This document shows, in pieces, positions 6,136 through 6,138 of a stretch of 6,138 nucleotides of DNA. Numbering within the stretch: the stretch's first letter is position 1; every line of letters begins with the position of its first letter. The DNA comes from Nitrososphaerota archaeon (lineage in GTDB: Archaea; Thermoproteota; Nitrososphaeria; Nitrososphaerales; Nitrosopumilaceae), in NCBI GenBank assembly GCA_028867395.1, contig JAGWGO010000098.1, positions 1 to 6,138 on the forward strand, read 5' to 3'. The notes beneath the pieces are model-generated. The model did not search any database. It had not been told where the DNA came from and saw only the letters and a program-made list of their open reading frames with translations. The position numbers and the translations under genes are program-made.

Positions 6136-6138
6136 GGG

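Overview
The window looks like a piece of an ammonia-oxidising archaeon genome (Nitrososphaerota, formerly Thaumarchaeota). This rests on the AT-rich sequence, the archaeal-style TATA elements sitting about 25-35 bases before start codons without ribosome binding sites, the character of the secreted repeat protein, and the mixture of a bacterial-type histidine kinase with archaeal-looking metabolic genes. The assignment comes from recognising family style, not from a database match.

Layout: (1) 2-1378, plus strand: the 3' part of a type II NADH:quinone oxidoreductase-like flavoprotein, whose start lies before the window. (2) 1417-2724, plus: a secreted protein with a signal peptide, two divergent copies of an acidic beta-rich repeat, and a C-terminal Ig-like domain. 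(3) 2725-2913: an intergenic region with a T-tract, candidate TATA elements, a near-perfect palindrome and a strong Shine-Dalgarno. (4) 2914-4059, plus: a soluble PAS-histidine kinase with no response regulator in view. (5) 4060-4149: a short gap dominated by a long bulged inverted repeat, followed by a TATA element suited to leaderless transcription. (6) 4150-5826, plus: ilvD, dihydroxy-acid dehydratase of branched-chain amino-acid synthesis. (7) 5841-6080, minus, convergent with ilvD: a small CxxC/CxxH putative zinc protein, whose promoter region carries a 17-bp palindrome beside a TATA box. A second TATA-like element at the right edge may belong to a divergent gene outside the window.

The genes do not form one obvious pathway. 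The quinone reductase is respiratory, the repeat protein belongs to the cell surface, the kinase is an orphan sensor and ilvD is anabolic. Three of the four genes with visible upstream sequence appear to have their own promoter (the evidence for the repeat-protein gene is weak), so a set of separate transcription units is more likely than one operon. I see no mobile element, CRISPR array, tRNA or rRNA, and no clear new multi-gene system. The most distinctive signals are the non-coding palindromes before the kinase, ilvD and small-protein genes, and the small zinc protein itself.
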